Notes: generated by a model from the letters alone, not told the origin. DNA of 64,000 bases from an uncultured Ellagibacter sp. (GCF_934643285.1 NZ_CAKUBT010000008.1:1-64000); one strand, 5' to 3'. Positions 33,153 to 41,829 are shown, counted from the stretch's first letter. Numbers and translations are program-made.

Positions 33153-34112
33153 ATGCGTTATATCTTTTTCGGTGACGAGAACTTCCATGACGATATCGCC
33201 GTGCGCTTGGCGAACGCCGGTTTCGAGCGCTGCGCCGATATCGAGGAGGCAAGCGCCGTCATCACGTTCTGCACCTCGCAGTCGGCGCTCGAGGACGCGT
33301 ACTTCGACGAAGGAGGGTTCGTCCAATCGGCGCATCCTGGTGCGGTGCTCATCGACTTCTCCGCATCGACGCCAGGTTTCGCGCGCGAACTCGGCGCGGT
33401 CGCCACGGTGAGCGACTTGGGGTTCGTCGAGGCGCCCATTGCTCTTGAGGACATGCTCGATCCGCGCCCCTTCGACGAGGAAAACCTCGTTTGCTACGTC
33501 GCTGGCGAAGAGGACGCTGTCGCCGCGGCGCAAGGGCTTCTCCATGCGGTCTGCGGTCGCGTGGTGGAATGCGGCGCTGCGGGAACGGCACAGCTCATGC
33601 GTGCTGTTCGCACTCTGCAGGAGGCGGCTGCCGTCGTCTCCGCAATCGAGGCGAACGCGCTGGTCCGTGCCGCGCACCGTGCCGCTTTGGGCAACGGCCT
33701 CTCCGATGTCGCGATTTCCGGCCTCTCCGAGCCCGCCGAGCGCATGCTCGAGGCGGTTCGCGAAAAGCGCTTCGAGGGCGCGTTCACGGCGGAGATGTTC
33801 CTCTCGGAGCTGCAGGCCGCGCTCGCAAGTGCCGACGATGCCGATTTGATCCTTCCGCAGGCGGAATCGACGATGCACCTCGTGGAGCTGCTCGAGGTGA
33901 TCGGAGGCTCGTTCAAGTCGCCGGCAGCCTTGGCTTTGGTCTACGGTGAGGAAGCCGAGTGCGCTGAGAACGGCCTTGACTGGTCTCGTGCTGAGGAAGC
34001 ATATGGTCAGGGTGCTGACGATGGCGACGACTACGGCTACGATGACGAGGAAGACGATTGCGGCTGCGGTCATCATCACGACCACGGCGGATTCGGGTAC
34101 TCGGCGAACTAG
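33153..34112 (+). CDS. Rossmann-like protein of the hydroxyisobutyrate-dehydrogenase type, degenerate, with metal-binding tail
   Basis: 319 residues. The layout follows 6-phosphogluconate/3-hydroxyisobutyrate dehydrogenases (VLIDFSASTPGFAREL; VEAPI; a helical C-domain with GTAQLMRAVRTL where the family keeps its catalytic Lys). The N-terminal GxGxxG is absent: the protein begins MRYIFFGDENFHDDIA, and the catalytic Lys is not evident. A tail of about 30 residues is Asp/Gly/Tyr-rich and ends DDCGCGHHHDHGG, a likely metal site. It may no longer be an enzyme. It starts 8 bases after degV. Confidence 0.65.
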   Translation: MRYIFFGDENFHDDIAVRLANAGFERCADIEEASAVITFCTSQSALEDAYFDEGGFVQSAHPGAVLIDFSASTPGFARELGAVATVSDLGFVEAPIALEDMLDPRPFDEENLVCYVAGEEDAVAAAQGLLHAVCGRVVECGAAGTAQLMRAVRTLQEAAAVVSAIEANALVRAAHRAALGNGLSDVAISGLSEPAERMLEAVREKRFEGAFTAEMFLSELQAALASADDADLILPQAESTMHLVELLEVIGGSFKSPAALALVYGEEAECAENGLDWSRAEEAYGQGADDGDDYGYDDEEDDCGCGHHHDHGGFGYSAN

Positions 34113-34261
34113 TTTGACCTGTCCGCTCGGGAGCATGCGGCGGCGTCTGCTCTCGAGCTGCTGATATTGGCTTGGCCCCTATGCGCTTCACGGCTAATTC
34201 GGCGGGTCGGGAGCTCGGCGGGATAAACGTTAGGCTTGTCCGCCTGCGAGCACTCGCGCCA

Positions 34262-34310
34262 CCTCCGTGCTCAGACAGTCCTCGCTGCGCTGCGGAACTG
34301 CGCGCGGAGG
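34262..34310 (+). repeat. Palindromic repeat unit B1
   Basis: 49 bp: terminal stem CCTCCG/CGGAGG, box 1 TGCTCAGACAGTCCT, short middle CGCTGCGCT, box 2 GCGGAACTGCGCG. Confidence 0.75.
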
Positions 34311-34388
34311 CGCCGCCGAATACTCGCAGGCTACATATTGCGGCTTGACTCGATGGACGGAATAGCAGTTTCGACGAGCCGAGAATTG

Positions 34389-34464
34389 CCTCCGCGCGCA
34401 GTTCCGCACGACGCGAACAGTCCAGTGGACTGTTCGCCAAAGCAGGACTGTTTGAGCACGGAGG
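34389..34464 (-). repeat. Palindromic repeat unit B2
   Basis: 76 bp, inverted relative to B1: the same terminal stem and both boxes (box 1 as TGCTCAAACAGTCCT on the minus strand), but the middle is enlarged by a second perfect hairpin GCGAACAGTCC/GGACTGTTCGC with loop AGT. Confidence 0.75.
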
Positions 34465-34495
34465 TAATCTCGGCTTGTCGAAACGACGGGAATGA

Positions 34496-35464
34496 ATGAT
34501 GCTTCAAAGCGAAATCGACATATCTTCTTGCGACCTTTGCCCTCGCGTGTGCGGTGTTGACCGCAGCGCGGGGGCTCGTGGTGTTTGCGGGGCCGATGGG
34601 CGCCTACGTATCGCCCGCGCTGCGCTGCATTTCTGGGAAGAGCCGCCGATCAGCGGCACGCACGGGTCGGGCACGGTGTTCTTCTCGTGGTGCCCGCTTC
34701 GCTGCGTGTACTGCCAAAACGCCGTTATTGCCGACGGCGAGGCGGGGGCTGAGATATCGATTGAGCGTCTGGCGCAGATTTATTCCGAGCTTCAGGCGAA
34801 GGGCGCGCTGAATATCAATCTTGTGACGCCGACCCATTACGCGCCGCATGCGCGAGCAGCGCTCGATTTGGCGCGGGGGCAGGGGATGGACCTCCCCGTC
34901 GTTTGGAACACCTCGGGATACGAGACGGTTCGCGCCGTTCGTGAAAACCGAGGTTATGCGGATGTGTATCTTGCCGATTTCAAATACGCCTCCTCCGAGC
35001 TTGCCGCGCGATACTCAAAGGCTCCTGATTATCCTCAGGTCGCCCTCGATGCTCTTTCTGCTATGGTCGATGAGCTGGGCGACCCTTGCTTTGACGAGTA
35101 CGAGGGTGACGAGCGTATAACGCGCGGGGTGGTAGTGCGCCATCTGATGCTGCCCGGTGCGCTCGAGGACTCGAAACGTGTGGTTCAAACGGTGTGGAAG
35201 CATTTCGGCAGTTCGGTTCTGCTCTCGCTTATGAACCAGTACACTCCCGTTTTGGCGGACAGTGCCAACTCGGGCGACGCCTGGGCCTGCCGCGAGCTTG
35301 AGCGCTGCCCTGAGCTTGCCCGTCGCGTTCCCGATGAGGACTATGAGCGGCTGCTCGATTTTGCCGACTCGCTCGGAATCGAGGATTATTTCTGGCAGGA
35401 GGGCGGTGCTGCCGAGGAGAGCTTCATCCCCGCCTTCGACCTTGAGGGCGTATTGAGCGAGTAG
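34496..35464 (+). CDS. Radical SAM protein, PflX-like (pyruvate formate-lyase activase relative)
   Basis: 322 residues. An N-terminal Cys group (CDLCPRVCGVDR, GVCGA) and EEPPISGTHGSG lead to the radical SAM motif CPLRCVYC (CX3CX2C, about 65-72), followed by QN as in COG1313-type proteins. These generate a 5'-deoxyadenosyl radical, but their targets are unknown. Two ATGs in tandem (34496, 34499) have only a weak GGGAA before them, and the repeat array lies immediately upstream. The 3' end overlaps the opposing DUF4130 gene by 79 bases. Confidence 0.85.
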   Translation: MMLQSEIDISSCDLCPRVCGVDRSAGARGVCGADGRLRIARAALHFWEEPPISGTHGSGTVFFSWCPLRCVYCQNAVIADGEAGAEISIERLAQIYSELQAKGALNINLVTPTHYAPHARAALDLARGQGMDLPVVWNTSGYETVRAVRENRGYADVYLADFKYASSELAARYSKAPDYPQVALDALSAMVDELGDPCFDEYEGDERITRGVVVRHLMLPGALEDSKRVVQTVWKHFGSSVLLSLMNQYTPVLADSANSGDAWACRELERCPELARRVPDEDYERLLDFADSLGIEDYFWQEGGAAEESFIPAFDLEGVLSE

Positions 35465-36258
35465 GCTCCTGTCGATGCGTCGCCGCGCTCGTCCATTTCA
35501 GGCATATGCTTCCAGAATCGTTTCGGCATGAATTGCCGGCGGAGCTCGGGGTGGTAGCGCGCATCGACGGAGACGGCGTCGTAGAACCGCTTCCACGCTT
35601 GCTGCATCATCTCTTCGTCACCTGCTTTTTCAGGGAGATTGACTTCGTCGGCTTGAACGAGCTGCCACCCCGATCCGTCGTAGATTCCCGCTATGCGGTG
35701 CGCTTCGTCGTAAATCATGAAGGGGGCGTCGTTGAAGCGCGCCGAGAACCAGCCCATAAGCAGCGGTACGACCGATGCCTTCGGGGAGCAGCGGGCGAAC
35801 CATACGTTGCCCTCAAGGCGTTCGAAGCGCAGAAATTGCTGCAGGTAATGCCGCTCATTCATTACCGATCGGTCGAGTGCGACAAGCGGGGCGACGGCCG
35901 GGTGTGCGATTTCTCCGATCGCCGCTTGTCGTACATCGGCCCTCATAGCGTAGCGAATGAACCGATAGACGACGGTGCCTGCTTGGGCGTCATCTGAAAG
36001 CGATGCGTGCAGCACGGCGTTGAATCCTGCTTTCCCCGTTGTGCGCACCAGCCCGCGTTTGACGCGTTCGGCGAGCTTGGCGTCGGACTCTATCGTGCGC
36101 ACGCTTTGCCCAAGACGCGGTTGAAACGAAGATTCCCGTGCGATATCCTCAGGGTCCTCATGGTTCGCGTAGGCTTGGAACACCGCGGTGAACAGCCCCT
36201 CAGGCGTTCCGTCGTAGACATAGGCGACGTGGGAGAGCGGCTCTTCTGCGGCGATCAT
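35386..36258 (-). CDS. DUF4130/TIGR03915-type DNA-metabolism protein
   Basis: 290 residues. YVYDGTPEGLFTAVFQAY at the start, the RFERLEGNVWFARCSPKASVVPLLMGWFSARFND core and RQFMPKRFWKHMPE near the end identify the family that always travels with the TIGR03916 radical SAM protein and is sometimes fused to uracil-DNA glycosylase. Its biochemical role is not established; DNA repair or modification is inferred. The start ATG overlaps the upstream stop as ATGA. About 30 residues beyond the family end run into the opposite-strand gene. Confidence 0.85.
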   Translation of the reverse strand: MIAAEEPLSHVAYVYDGTPEGLFTAVFQAYANHEDPEDIARESSFQPRLGQSVRTIESDAKLAERVKRGLVRTTGKAGFNAVLHASLSDDAQAGTVVYRFIRYAMRADVRQAAIGEIAHPAVAPLVALDRSVMNERHYLQQFLRFERLEGNVWFARCSPKASVVPLLMGWFSARFNDAPFMIYDEAHRIAGIYDGSGWQLVQADEVNLPEKAGDEEMMQQAWKRFYDAVSVDARYHPELRRQFMPKRFWKHMPEMDERGDASTGAYSLNTPSRSKAGMKLSSAAPPSCQK

Positions 36259-37904
36259 GCGCAAACCTTTTGCTTGTCGATGGCATGCTGCCACCCGAAC
36301 AGGCCGTCGGCTTGGCTGGCGAGGGTGCTTTTCTCAGGGAGGCTGCGAGGGCTTGAGCTTGATACACTTGTCTTCTGCGCGGTCGTACGGGTACCGCTTG
36401 CGCCTGCCTCATGCGAGGTTTCGAGGGCATCGCTTACACCCGTCTTTGCTGAGTACGCGGACGTGCCATGTGCATTCGCCCCTCGTGATGCGTCGAGCGC
36501 GTTGTATTCGCGTGCAATCGCCCCTTGCGTGTCATAGAGCGCGTCGCGTTCGCGTGTTCCTTCTATTCGCTTCCTACATAAACCTTGTCCCTCAAGTGGG
36601 TCGAAGAGGCTCAGCTGCCTCTGGCATTGCTTCGCCGCGCGCCGTCCATGTTTTCCTCCGTCGATGGGGGCGGCAAGCTGCGCGCGCAGGGCACCTGGGG
36701 TGAAGGGCGTGCCTGCGCCTGCGTACTTCCCGTTGCAGGTGATGAAGAACCGCGCACGTTTGTAGGCAATGCCGAGTTTTCGCAGCTCGGGCTCGTGCAG
36801 GCAACAGGTTCGCCGGGCTTTCACGATAAGGCGCGCCCCGCGTGGACCGATGCCGGGCACGCGCAGGAGCATTTCGAGCGGGGCCGTGTTCACCTCTACG
36901 GGGAAGTGCTCCAGGTGGTTGACGGCCCAGTTCGCCTTCGGGTCGAGCTGCGGGTCGAGGTAAGGGTTGTCCTCGTCGATTATCTCGCTCACGTCGAACT
37001 TGTAGAAGCGAATAAGCCAATCGGCCTGGTAGAGGCGATGCTCGCGATCGAGCTCCACCGCCCCCGATGCGGGCGGGCGCTCATCGGAGGTTACCGGCAG
37101 GTAGGCGCTGAAGAACACGCGCTTGAGCGAGAGCGTGCGATAGAGCGCCGCCGATAAATTCAGGATTTGAAAGTCGTTCTCGGGTGTGGCGCCGATGATC
37201 ATTTGCGTGCTTTGGCCTGCGGGGACGAAAGCCCGCTCGCGTTTCGCCGGTCGATTTTGCGAGTAGTATGTCGTGTTCTTGCGTACGAGCGCGCGCGTGT
37301 CGGCATCTTCTGCCATGGAGTCACGAATCTGACGCATCGGAGCCAGAAGTTGTTGCTTGCGCTTTTGCGGACACAGAAGCGCAAGGCTTTTCTGGGAGGG
37401 GAGCTCTAGGTTCACGCTCATGCGGTCGGCTAGGCGTCCTAACCGGTCGATCAGCTCGGGCGAGGTGCCGGGCACCGCCTTCGCATGGATGTACCCGCGA
37501 AACCCGTATTCATCGCGCAGGATTCGCAGCGTTTCGATCAGAAGCTCGGTCGTGTAATCGGGGCTTTTCAGAACGCCCGAGCTTACGAACAGCCCCTCGA
37601 TGTAGTTGCGCCGATAGAAGGAAATCGTCAGGTCGGCGAGTTCGCGGGGGGTGAACGCGACACGAGCGACGTCGTTGCTCGCGCGGTTCACGCAGTAGGC
37701 GCAGTCGTAGACGCAGACGTTGGTCATGAGCACCTTCAGAAGCGAGATGCAGCGCCCGTCGGGGGTGAAGCTGTGGCAGCACCCCGCGGCCAGGGCGTTT
37801 CCCAGCTGCCCGCGCCGTGCTCCTCGGTCGACACCGGAAGATGTGCAGGCTACGTCGTACTTTGCGGCGTCAGCGAGAATTTCCAGTTTGTCGGCGATAT
37901 TCAT
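36255..37904 (-). CDS. Putative DNA repair/modification radical SAM protein (TIGR03916 type)
   Basis: 549 residues. The radical SAM triad is CVYDCAYC (about 68-75). A helix-hairpin-helix near 385-405 (LEMLLRVPGIGPRGARLIVKAR) points to DNA binding. The family partner is the DUF4130 protein, here overlapping by 4 bases. The last 110 residues are a low-complexity Ala/Ser/Thr tail that others lack. A promoter with a LexA-like box lies just upstream, tying the pair to the SOS response. The lesion or modification handled is unknown. ATG 37904 has only a modest AGGTGT before it. Confidence 0.88.
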   Translation of the reverse strand: MNIADKLEILADAAKYDVACTSSGVDRGARRGQLGNALAAGCCHSFTPDGRCISLLKVLMTNVCVYDCAYCVNRASNDVARVAFTPRELADLTISFYRRNYIEGLFVSSGVLKSPDYTTELLIETLRILRDEYGFRGYIHAKAVPGTSPELIDRLGRLADRMSVNLELPSQKSLALLCPQKRKQQLLAPMRQIRDSMAEDADTRALVRKNTTYYSQNRPAKRERAFVPAGQSTQMIIGATPENDFQILNLSAALYRTLSLKRVFFSAYLPVTSDERPPASGAVELDREHRLYQADWLIRFYKFDVSEIIDEDNPYLDPQLDPKANWAVNHLEHFPVEVNTAPLEMLLRVPGIGPRGARLIVKARRTCCLHEPELRKLGIAYKRARFFITCNGKYAGAGTPFTPGALRAQLAAPIDGGKHGRRAAKQCQRQLSLFDPLEGQGLCRKRIEGTRERDALYDTQGAIAREYNALDASRGANAHGTSAYSAKTGVSDALETSHEAGASGTRTTAQKTSVSSSSPRSLPEKSTLASQADGLFGWQHAIDKQKVCA

Positions 37905-37921
37905 GGGTACACCTGTTCGTT

Positions 37922-37965
37922 CGAATATTTGTTCGTATTTTAACAAGCTTCGAACCGATGTGCAA
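37922..37965 (-). promoter_or_regulatory. Promoter with candidate LexA (SOS) box for the radical-SAM repair operon
   Basis: On the minus strand: TTGCAC (37965-37960), a 17-base spacer, TAAAAT (37942-37937), then CGAACAAATATTCG (37935-37922), which matches the Gram-positive/actinobacterial SOS box CGAAC-N4-GTTCG at 9 of 10 fixed positions. A further TTCGAA half-site lies at 37949-37954. Binding there would block the polymerase just behind the -10. Confidence 0.65.
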
Positions 37966-38115
37966 TGCCCGCGCCTTTCTTTCCCGATGAAGGAGAAAAT
38001 TCGCCATAATCCCTGTTCGCAGATAGATAAGCGCGCTATCATTAGCTCACAAGGCGATCGCTGCATCGCCGTCTTCTGGATTGCGTTTTACACGCACGAT
38101 GGGGAAGGGGCAGCC

Positions 38116-38577
38116 ATGCTCTATGACAATATCTTAGTTCCCTACGATGGTTCGGCGTCTGCCGATGCGGCGCTCGAGGAAGCGGCCCGCTACGCGAAAG
38201 AGGATCCGGGCTGCGCGCTTCACGTGCTGCAGATTTCGGACATCGAGCATCAGGTGATCGAGCGGCTCGATTCTTCGTATGGCGCGGCGGTTCCCGTTGG
38301 CATGAGAGAGGCTTTCGAGGATGCCCAAAACGAGGCTCAAAGAAAGCTCGAGCGCGACGTTCGTCTCGCGACGCGCGGGCTTATGAACGAGATCCACGTT
38401 GAGGTGCAGATCGAGACGACGATCGGTGTGCAAATCGTCGCGTATGCGGCGGCGCACAACATCGACCTCATCATCATGGGATCGCGCGGCCTCGGCGGTT
38501 TGCGCGGCATCCTGGGCAGCGTATCGAGCTTCGTGCTGAAAGAGGCGAAGGTTCCCGTTCTCGTGGTGAAAGATTAG
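38116..38577 (+). CDS. Universal stress protein (UspA family)
   Basis: 153 residues. NILVPYDGSASADAALEEA starts the fold, and GSRGLGGLRGILGSVSS near the end is the G2xG9xG(S/T) ATP-binding motif, so it belongs to the nucleotide-binding class. Such proteins support survival in stress or growth arrest. ATG 38116 is preceded by GAAGGGGCAGCC. A single-gene unit with a strong terminator. Confidence 0.93.
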   Translation: MLYDNILVPYDGSASADAALEEAARYAKEDPGCALHVLQISDIEHQVIERLDSSYGAAVPVGMREAFEDAQNEAQRKLERDVRLATRGLMNEIHVEVQIETTIGVQIVAYAAAHNIDLIIMGSRGLGGLRGILGSVSSFVLKEAKVPVLVVKD

Positions 38578-38587
38578 CGAGCGAAAA

Positions 38588-38634
38588 AATCCCCCATCTG
38601 GAAAGGATGCACCGCCAGATGGGGGATTGCTTTT
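38588..38634. terminator. Bidirectional terminator between usp and tRNA-Thr
   Basis: A perfect 14-bp stem (AATCCCCCATCTGG and complement). The plus side is followed by GCTTTTG; the minus side, serving the tRNA, by TTTTTTCG. Confidence 0.88.
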
Positions 38635-38637
38635 GCG

Positions 38638-38712
38638 TGGTGCCGGCGGCAGGAATCGAACCCGCAACCTACTGATTACAAATCAGTTGCTCTACCGTTG
38701 AGCCACGCCGGC
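38638..38712 (-). tRNA. tRNA-Thr (anticodon TGT)
   Basis: On the minus strand it opens GCCGGCG TG GCTC; the anticodon arm ACTGA-TTTGTAA-TCAGT gives TGT (reads ACA), the T-arm holds GGTTCGATTC, and the acceptor closes with CGCCGGC-A. CCA is encoded (38640-38638). Confidence 0.97.
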
Positions 38713-38961
38713 ATGTGATTTGCGCAAGCAAACATGATAAGGCAAAACGCGCCAACTGAAAAGAGGGAAATGCTGGAAGGCGCCGGAGTGCAGCAAGGGG
38801 CGTATCGAGGTGGCGTTGGGGCTATCCCATATTACGCCCAGGTCCCGATGACGAGAGCCATTACTACAATGAACTCTTTTCTGGCAGCGATGGCTTTGCG
38901 TGGGGGCATGGCAAGATAAGAGGTCCTGCGTGCAACATACATGAGATAGGAGCCGAAGAAA

Positions 38962-39654
38962 ATGCTATCGAAATCTAGTGATAATCGAAATCGGGGGTTA
39001 TGGGGGTGCAAGAATCACGTGCTGCGTTTACTCTGCGCCGTTTTGGCTGCATGCTTTTCCGCGTTAGCCGTTTTTGCGCTGGCTGCTTGCTCCTTGAGCG
39101 ACGGCGGCAACGCATCTCCCCATGTGGATAACGGAAAGCTGCGCATTTATTACGAGGAACCTTACGAGATTGTTCCCAAGGGCAGCTTCTACCATGAAAA
39201 GGGATTCGGCATGTTTCTCGAGGTGTATAGCTCGCTCTTCTCTTCAAAAGAAGTGAGCGGTCTTGACTCGACGTTTTTGGTGTCGGGGGAGGAGGAAGAC
39301 CATATCTTTCGGTCGCTCTCGATGTTTTCCGAGGTCGATGATGGCGATGTCTCCAGCCAAGATGTGAAAAGCGTCATCGATAACTTCACGCTTCCGCGCC
39401 CTGAAATGACCGATCCGAGATTTCGCCTTGTTGACGATATCGACAAAGGAAACGGTGAGTCTATCCTCATTTACGCCGCATATGAGAAGGCGTACAAGGA
39501 CAAGGCCGGAGAGATACGCGCCGCAAGCTATTTTTGGAACGATTGGCTCATTGGCGTGGGCGTGACGTATCTCGGACCGGTTGAGGGAGAGGACCGCGCG
39601 CAGGAAGTCGCTCTTGCCGAGAACATGCTGAGAAACGTAGAAATCATCCATTAA
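38962..39654 (+). CDS. Lipoprotein of unknown function
   Basis: 230 residues. A basic N-terminus and hydrophobic stretch end in ALAAC with the lipobox Cys at 43, so it is a substrate for Lgt (12489) and is anchored outside the membrane. The mature part is acidic and shows no domain I can name. AGGAGCCGAAGAAA lies before ATG 38962. The 249 bases between the tRNA and this gene contain nothing I can support. Confidence 0.7.
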   Translation: MLSKSSDNRNRGLWGCKNHVLRLLCAVLAACFSALAVFALAACSLSDGGNASPHVDNGKLRIYYEEPYEIVPKGSFYHEKGFGMFLEVYSSLFSSKEVSGLDSTFLVSGEEEDHIFRSLSMFSEVDDGDVSSQDVKSVIDNFTLPRPEMTDPRFRLVDDIDKGNGESILIYAAYEKAYKDKAGEIRAASYFWNDWLIGVGVTYLGPVEGEDRAQEVALAENMLRNVEIIH

Positions 39655-39753
39655 CGAGGCGCCGGGCGAGAGGTGCCGCTTGGCTGGGTCGGGCGAGGAG
39701 GTGCGGCCCGACATGCCCCGGAGCCTTCTCGCCCGCTTAACCAAGTGGTTGCG

Positions 39754-40434
39754 CTATTCCTTCGCGCCCCATTCTTCGTAATATGCGTCGATAGCAGCTT
39801 TGATGTCGTCGTTGATGAGGACCTCACCCTGCACTTCGCGGTTGTAGAGGTACTCGGTCACTTCGGCCATGTTCACGATGCTCGCCGTGGGGAAGCCGTA
39901 CTTCTCCGACACCTCGTCGCAGGCGCACTTCACGCCGCCCTTGCCGACCTCCATGCGATTGAGCGAGACCATAAGGCCTTTGACCTCGATATTCGCGGCG
40001 CCGGTGATGAGGGGGTAGGTCTCGTCGATCGACTTGCCCGACGTGGTGACGTCTTCCACCATGACAACGCGGTCGCCGTCTTCGAGCACGTGCCCGAGCA
40101 GGTTGCCGCCCTCGCCGTGGTCTTTCGCTTCCTTACGATTCGAGCAGTACTTCACCTCTTTGCCGTAAAGCTCGTAAAGCCCCATCGCCGTCACGACCGA
40201 CAGGGGGATGCCCTTGTACGCGGGGCCGAACACGACGTCGAAGTCGAGCCCGAAGTTGTCGTGGATCGCGCGCGCGTAGGAGAGCCCCAGACGATGCAGC
40301 TGGTCGCCCGTCACATAGGCACCTGCGTTCATGAAAAACGGGGACTTGCGGCCGCTTTTCAACGTGAACTTGCCGAACTTGAGCACGTGGCTTTCGACCA
40401 TGAACTCGATGAACTCCTGCTTGTACTGCTCCAT
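39754..40434 (-). CDS. pyrE: Orotate phosphoribosyltransferase
   Basis: 226 residues. It joins orotate and PRPP to OMP in pyrimidine synthesis. The PRPP motif is VVMVEDVTTSGKS (about 123-135); FGKFTLKSGRKSPFF is the N-terminal orotate-site region. AAAGGACGTCCC precedes ATG 40434. No other pyr gene is adjacent. It diverges from the class V aminotransferase across 129 bases. Confidence 0.96.
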   Translation of the reverse strand: MEQYKQEFIEFMVESHVLKFGKFTLKSGRKSPFFMNAGAYVTGDQLHRLGLSYARAIHDNFGLDFDVVFGPAYKGIPLSVVTAMGLYELYGKEVKYCSNRKEAKDHGEGGNLLGHVLEDGDRVVMVEDVTTSGKSIDETYPLITGAANIEVKGLMVSLNRMEVGKGGVKCACDEVSEKYGFPTASIVNMAEVTEYLYNREVQGEVLINDDIKAAIDAYYEEWGAKE

Positions 40435-40563
40435 GGGACGTCCTTTCCCTGTCGTGCGCGTGGCCGCGCTATTCGTTTTCGCGGTATGATTCCACTATAC
40501 AAGAACTCGACGCCTGCGGCAGGCACTGCTCGCCTGCGGGCGGATTTCCCGAAAGGCGTTCAC

Positions 40564-41709
40564 GTGATTTACCTCGACAATGCGGCGACGACGCTCAAGA
40601 AACCCGACGGTGTGGCTCGCGCGGTGGCCGACGCGATCGGCTCGTTCGGGGGTCCGGGGCGCGGGTCGCACGCGGCGGCGTTCGCGGCGAGCATGGCTGT
40701 ATTCGAGGCGCGCTCTGCTGTGGCAGGGCCGCTCGGCGCGCCGGACGCTTCCCGCGTATCGTTTACCATGAACGCTACAATGGCGCTCAACATCGCCCTT
40801 GCGGGTCTTTTGCCTGATGGGGGGCGCGCTATTACCACGGCTGCGTCGCACAACTCGGTGCTGCGGCCGCTCTTCCGCGCTCGCGATATGCGCGGGGCCC
40901 GGGTGGAGGTTGTCCGCATTCTGCCTGATGGATCGCTTGACTGGGAATCCTACGAGCGCGCGCTTGAGGGCGGGGCGAACCTGGTCGCCGCCACGCACGC
41001 GTCGAACGTGACGGGCGATGTGTACGATGTCGCGCGCATGGCTGCGATGGCGCATGACGCGGGCGCGCTGTTCGTTCTGGATGCGGCGCAGACGGCGGGC
41101 GCGATGCCGGTTGATATGGCCGCGCTCGGGGTGGACGTGCTTTGCTTCACCGGGCATAAAAGCCTCTACGGCCCGCAGGGGACAGGCGGACTCATCGTTC
41201 GCGAGGGGCTTGAGGTGGAGCCGCTTCTCGAGGGCGGGTCGGGCGTGCACAGCTTCGACGAGCGCCAACCGTCCTTCATGCCCGAGGCGCTTGAGGCGGG
41301 GACGGAGAACGCGCACGGCCTGGCGGGGCTTGCCGTTGGTGTGGAATACGTGGCGCAGAAAACGCCGGCTGCGATCGCTGCCCAGGTGTCGGGGCTTGTC
41401 GAGCGCTTCGAATGCGGGCTGGGGAGCATTCCCGGGATCATGGTGTACGGCGGGCACGCGAGCTTTGGGCGCTCGGGAATCGTCGCCTTCAACATCGGCG
41501 ACGCCGACTCGGGCGAGGTCGCCGCGCGACTCGATGCTGATTTCGGCATCTGCACGCGCCCCGGTGCCCACTGCGCGCCGCTTATGCACAAGGCGCTCGG
41601 CACGGCTGAGCAGGGCGTCGTGCGCGTGAGCTTCTCCAGCTTCAACACGCAGGTTGAGGTGGACGCCGCGCTTGAGGCTGTGGAGAGTATTGCGCGTCAA
41701 GCGAGCTAG
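40564..41709 (+). CDS. Class V aminotransferase / cysteine desulfurase family protein
   Basis: 381 residues. YLDNAATTLKKP (N-terminus), the PLP Lys in CFTGHKSLYGPQGTGG (about 200) and the Cys in RPGAHCAPLMHKALG (about 338) match desulfurase-like enzymes that mobilise sulfur or selenium from (seleno)cysteine. It is the SufS/CsdB-like shape, not IscS. No suf or sel partners are adjacent, so the sulfur acceptor is unknown. GTG 40564 follows GAAAGG by 8 bases. Confidence 0.85.
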   Translation: MIYLDNAATTLKKPDGVARAVADAIGSFGGPGRGSHAAAFAASMAVFEARSAVAGPLGAPDASRVSFTMNATMALNIALAGLLPDGGRAITTAASHNSVLRPLFRARDMRGARVEVVRILPDGSLDWESYERALEGGANLVAATHASNVTGDVYDVARMAAMAHDAGALFVLDAAQTAGAMPVDMAALGVDVLCFTGHKSLYGPQGTGGLIVREGLEVEPLLEGGSGVHSFDERQPSFMPEALEAGTENAHGLAGLAVGVEYVAQKTPAAIAAQVSGLVERFECGLGSIPGIMVYGGHASFGRSGIVAFNIGDADSGEVAARLDADFGICTRPGAHCAPLMHKALGTAEQGVVRVSFSSFNTQVEVDAALEAVESIARQAS

Positions 41710-41829
41710 CGAGCGCCGTGCGGCGCGGCGGGCGCGCGGTGGCGCGGTGGTGGCGGGCGCGCAGTGGCGCGGCGGGGTCGCGCGGTGCGATCGCTCGGGG
41801 TGCAGTGGCGGGCGCGCGGTGGGGTTGTG
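41710..41829 (+). repeat. GC-rich imperfect tandem repeats
   Basis: At least three copies of GGCGGGCGCGC(G/A)GTGG lie at about 41737, 41755 and 41809, separated by related G/C strings. The block follows directly on the aminotransferase stop. Confidence 0.5.

Larger units (their letters stand above)
34113..34495. repeat. 383-base intergenic region of nested palindromic repeats
   Basis: No gene is seen. The stretch 34243-34484 is two nested stem modules. Module 1 has outer arms CCTGCGAG/CTCGCAGG (34243-34250, 34323-34330) around repeat unit B1. Module 2 has outer 17-base arms (34368-34384, 34468-34484, one wobble) around unit B2 in the opposite orientation. B1 and B2 are also reverse complements of each other, so the whole region can fold as one long stem. 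It ends 11 bases before the PflX-like start and so probably forms most of that gene's leader. Confidence 0.7.

Noticed and set aside
38734..38919. 61-codon ORF between tRNA-Thr and the lipoprotein gene
   Set aside because: No Shine-Dalgarno, no recognisable product and biased composition; not enough to call a gene.
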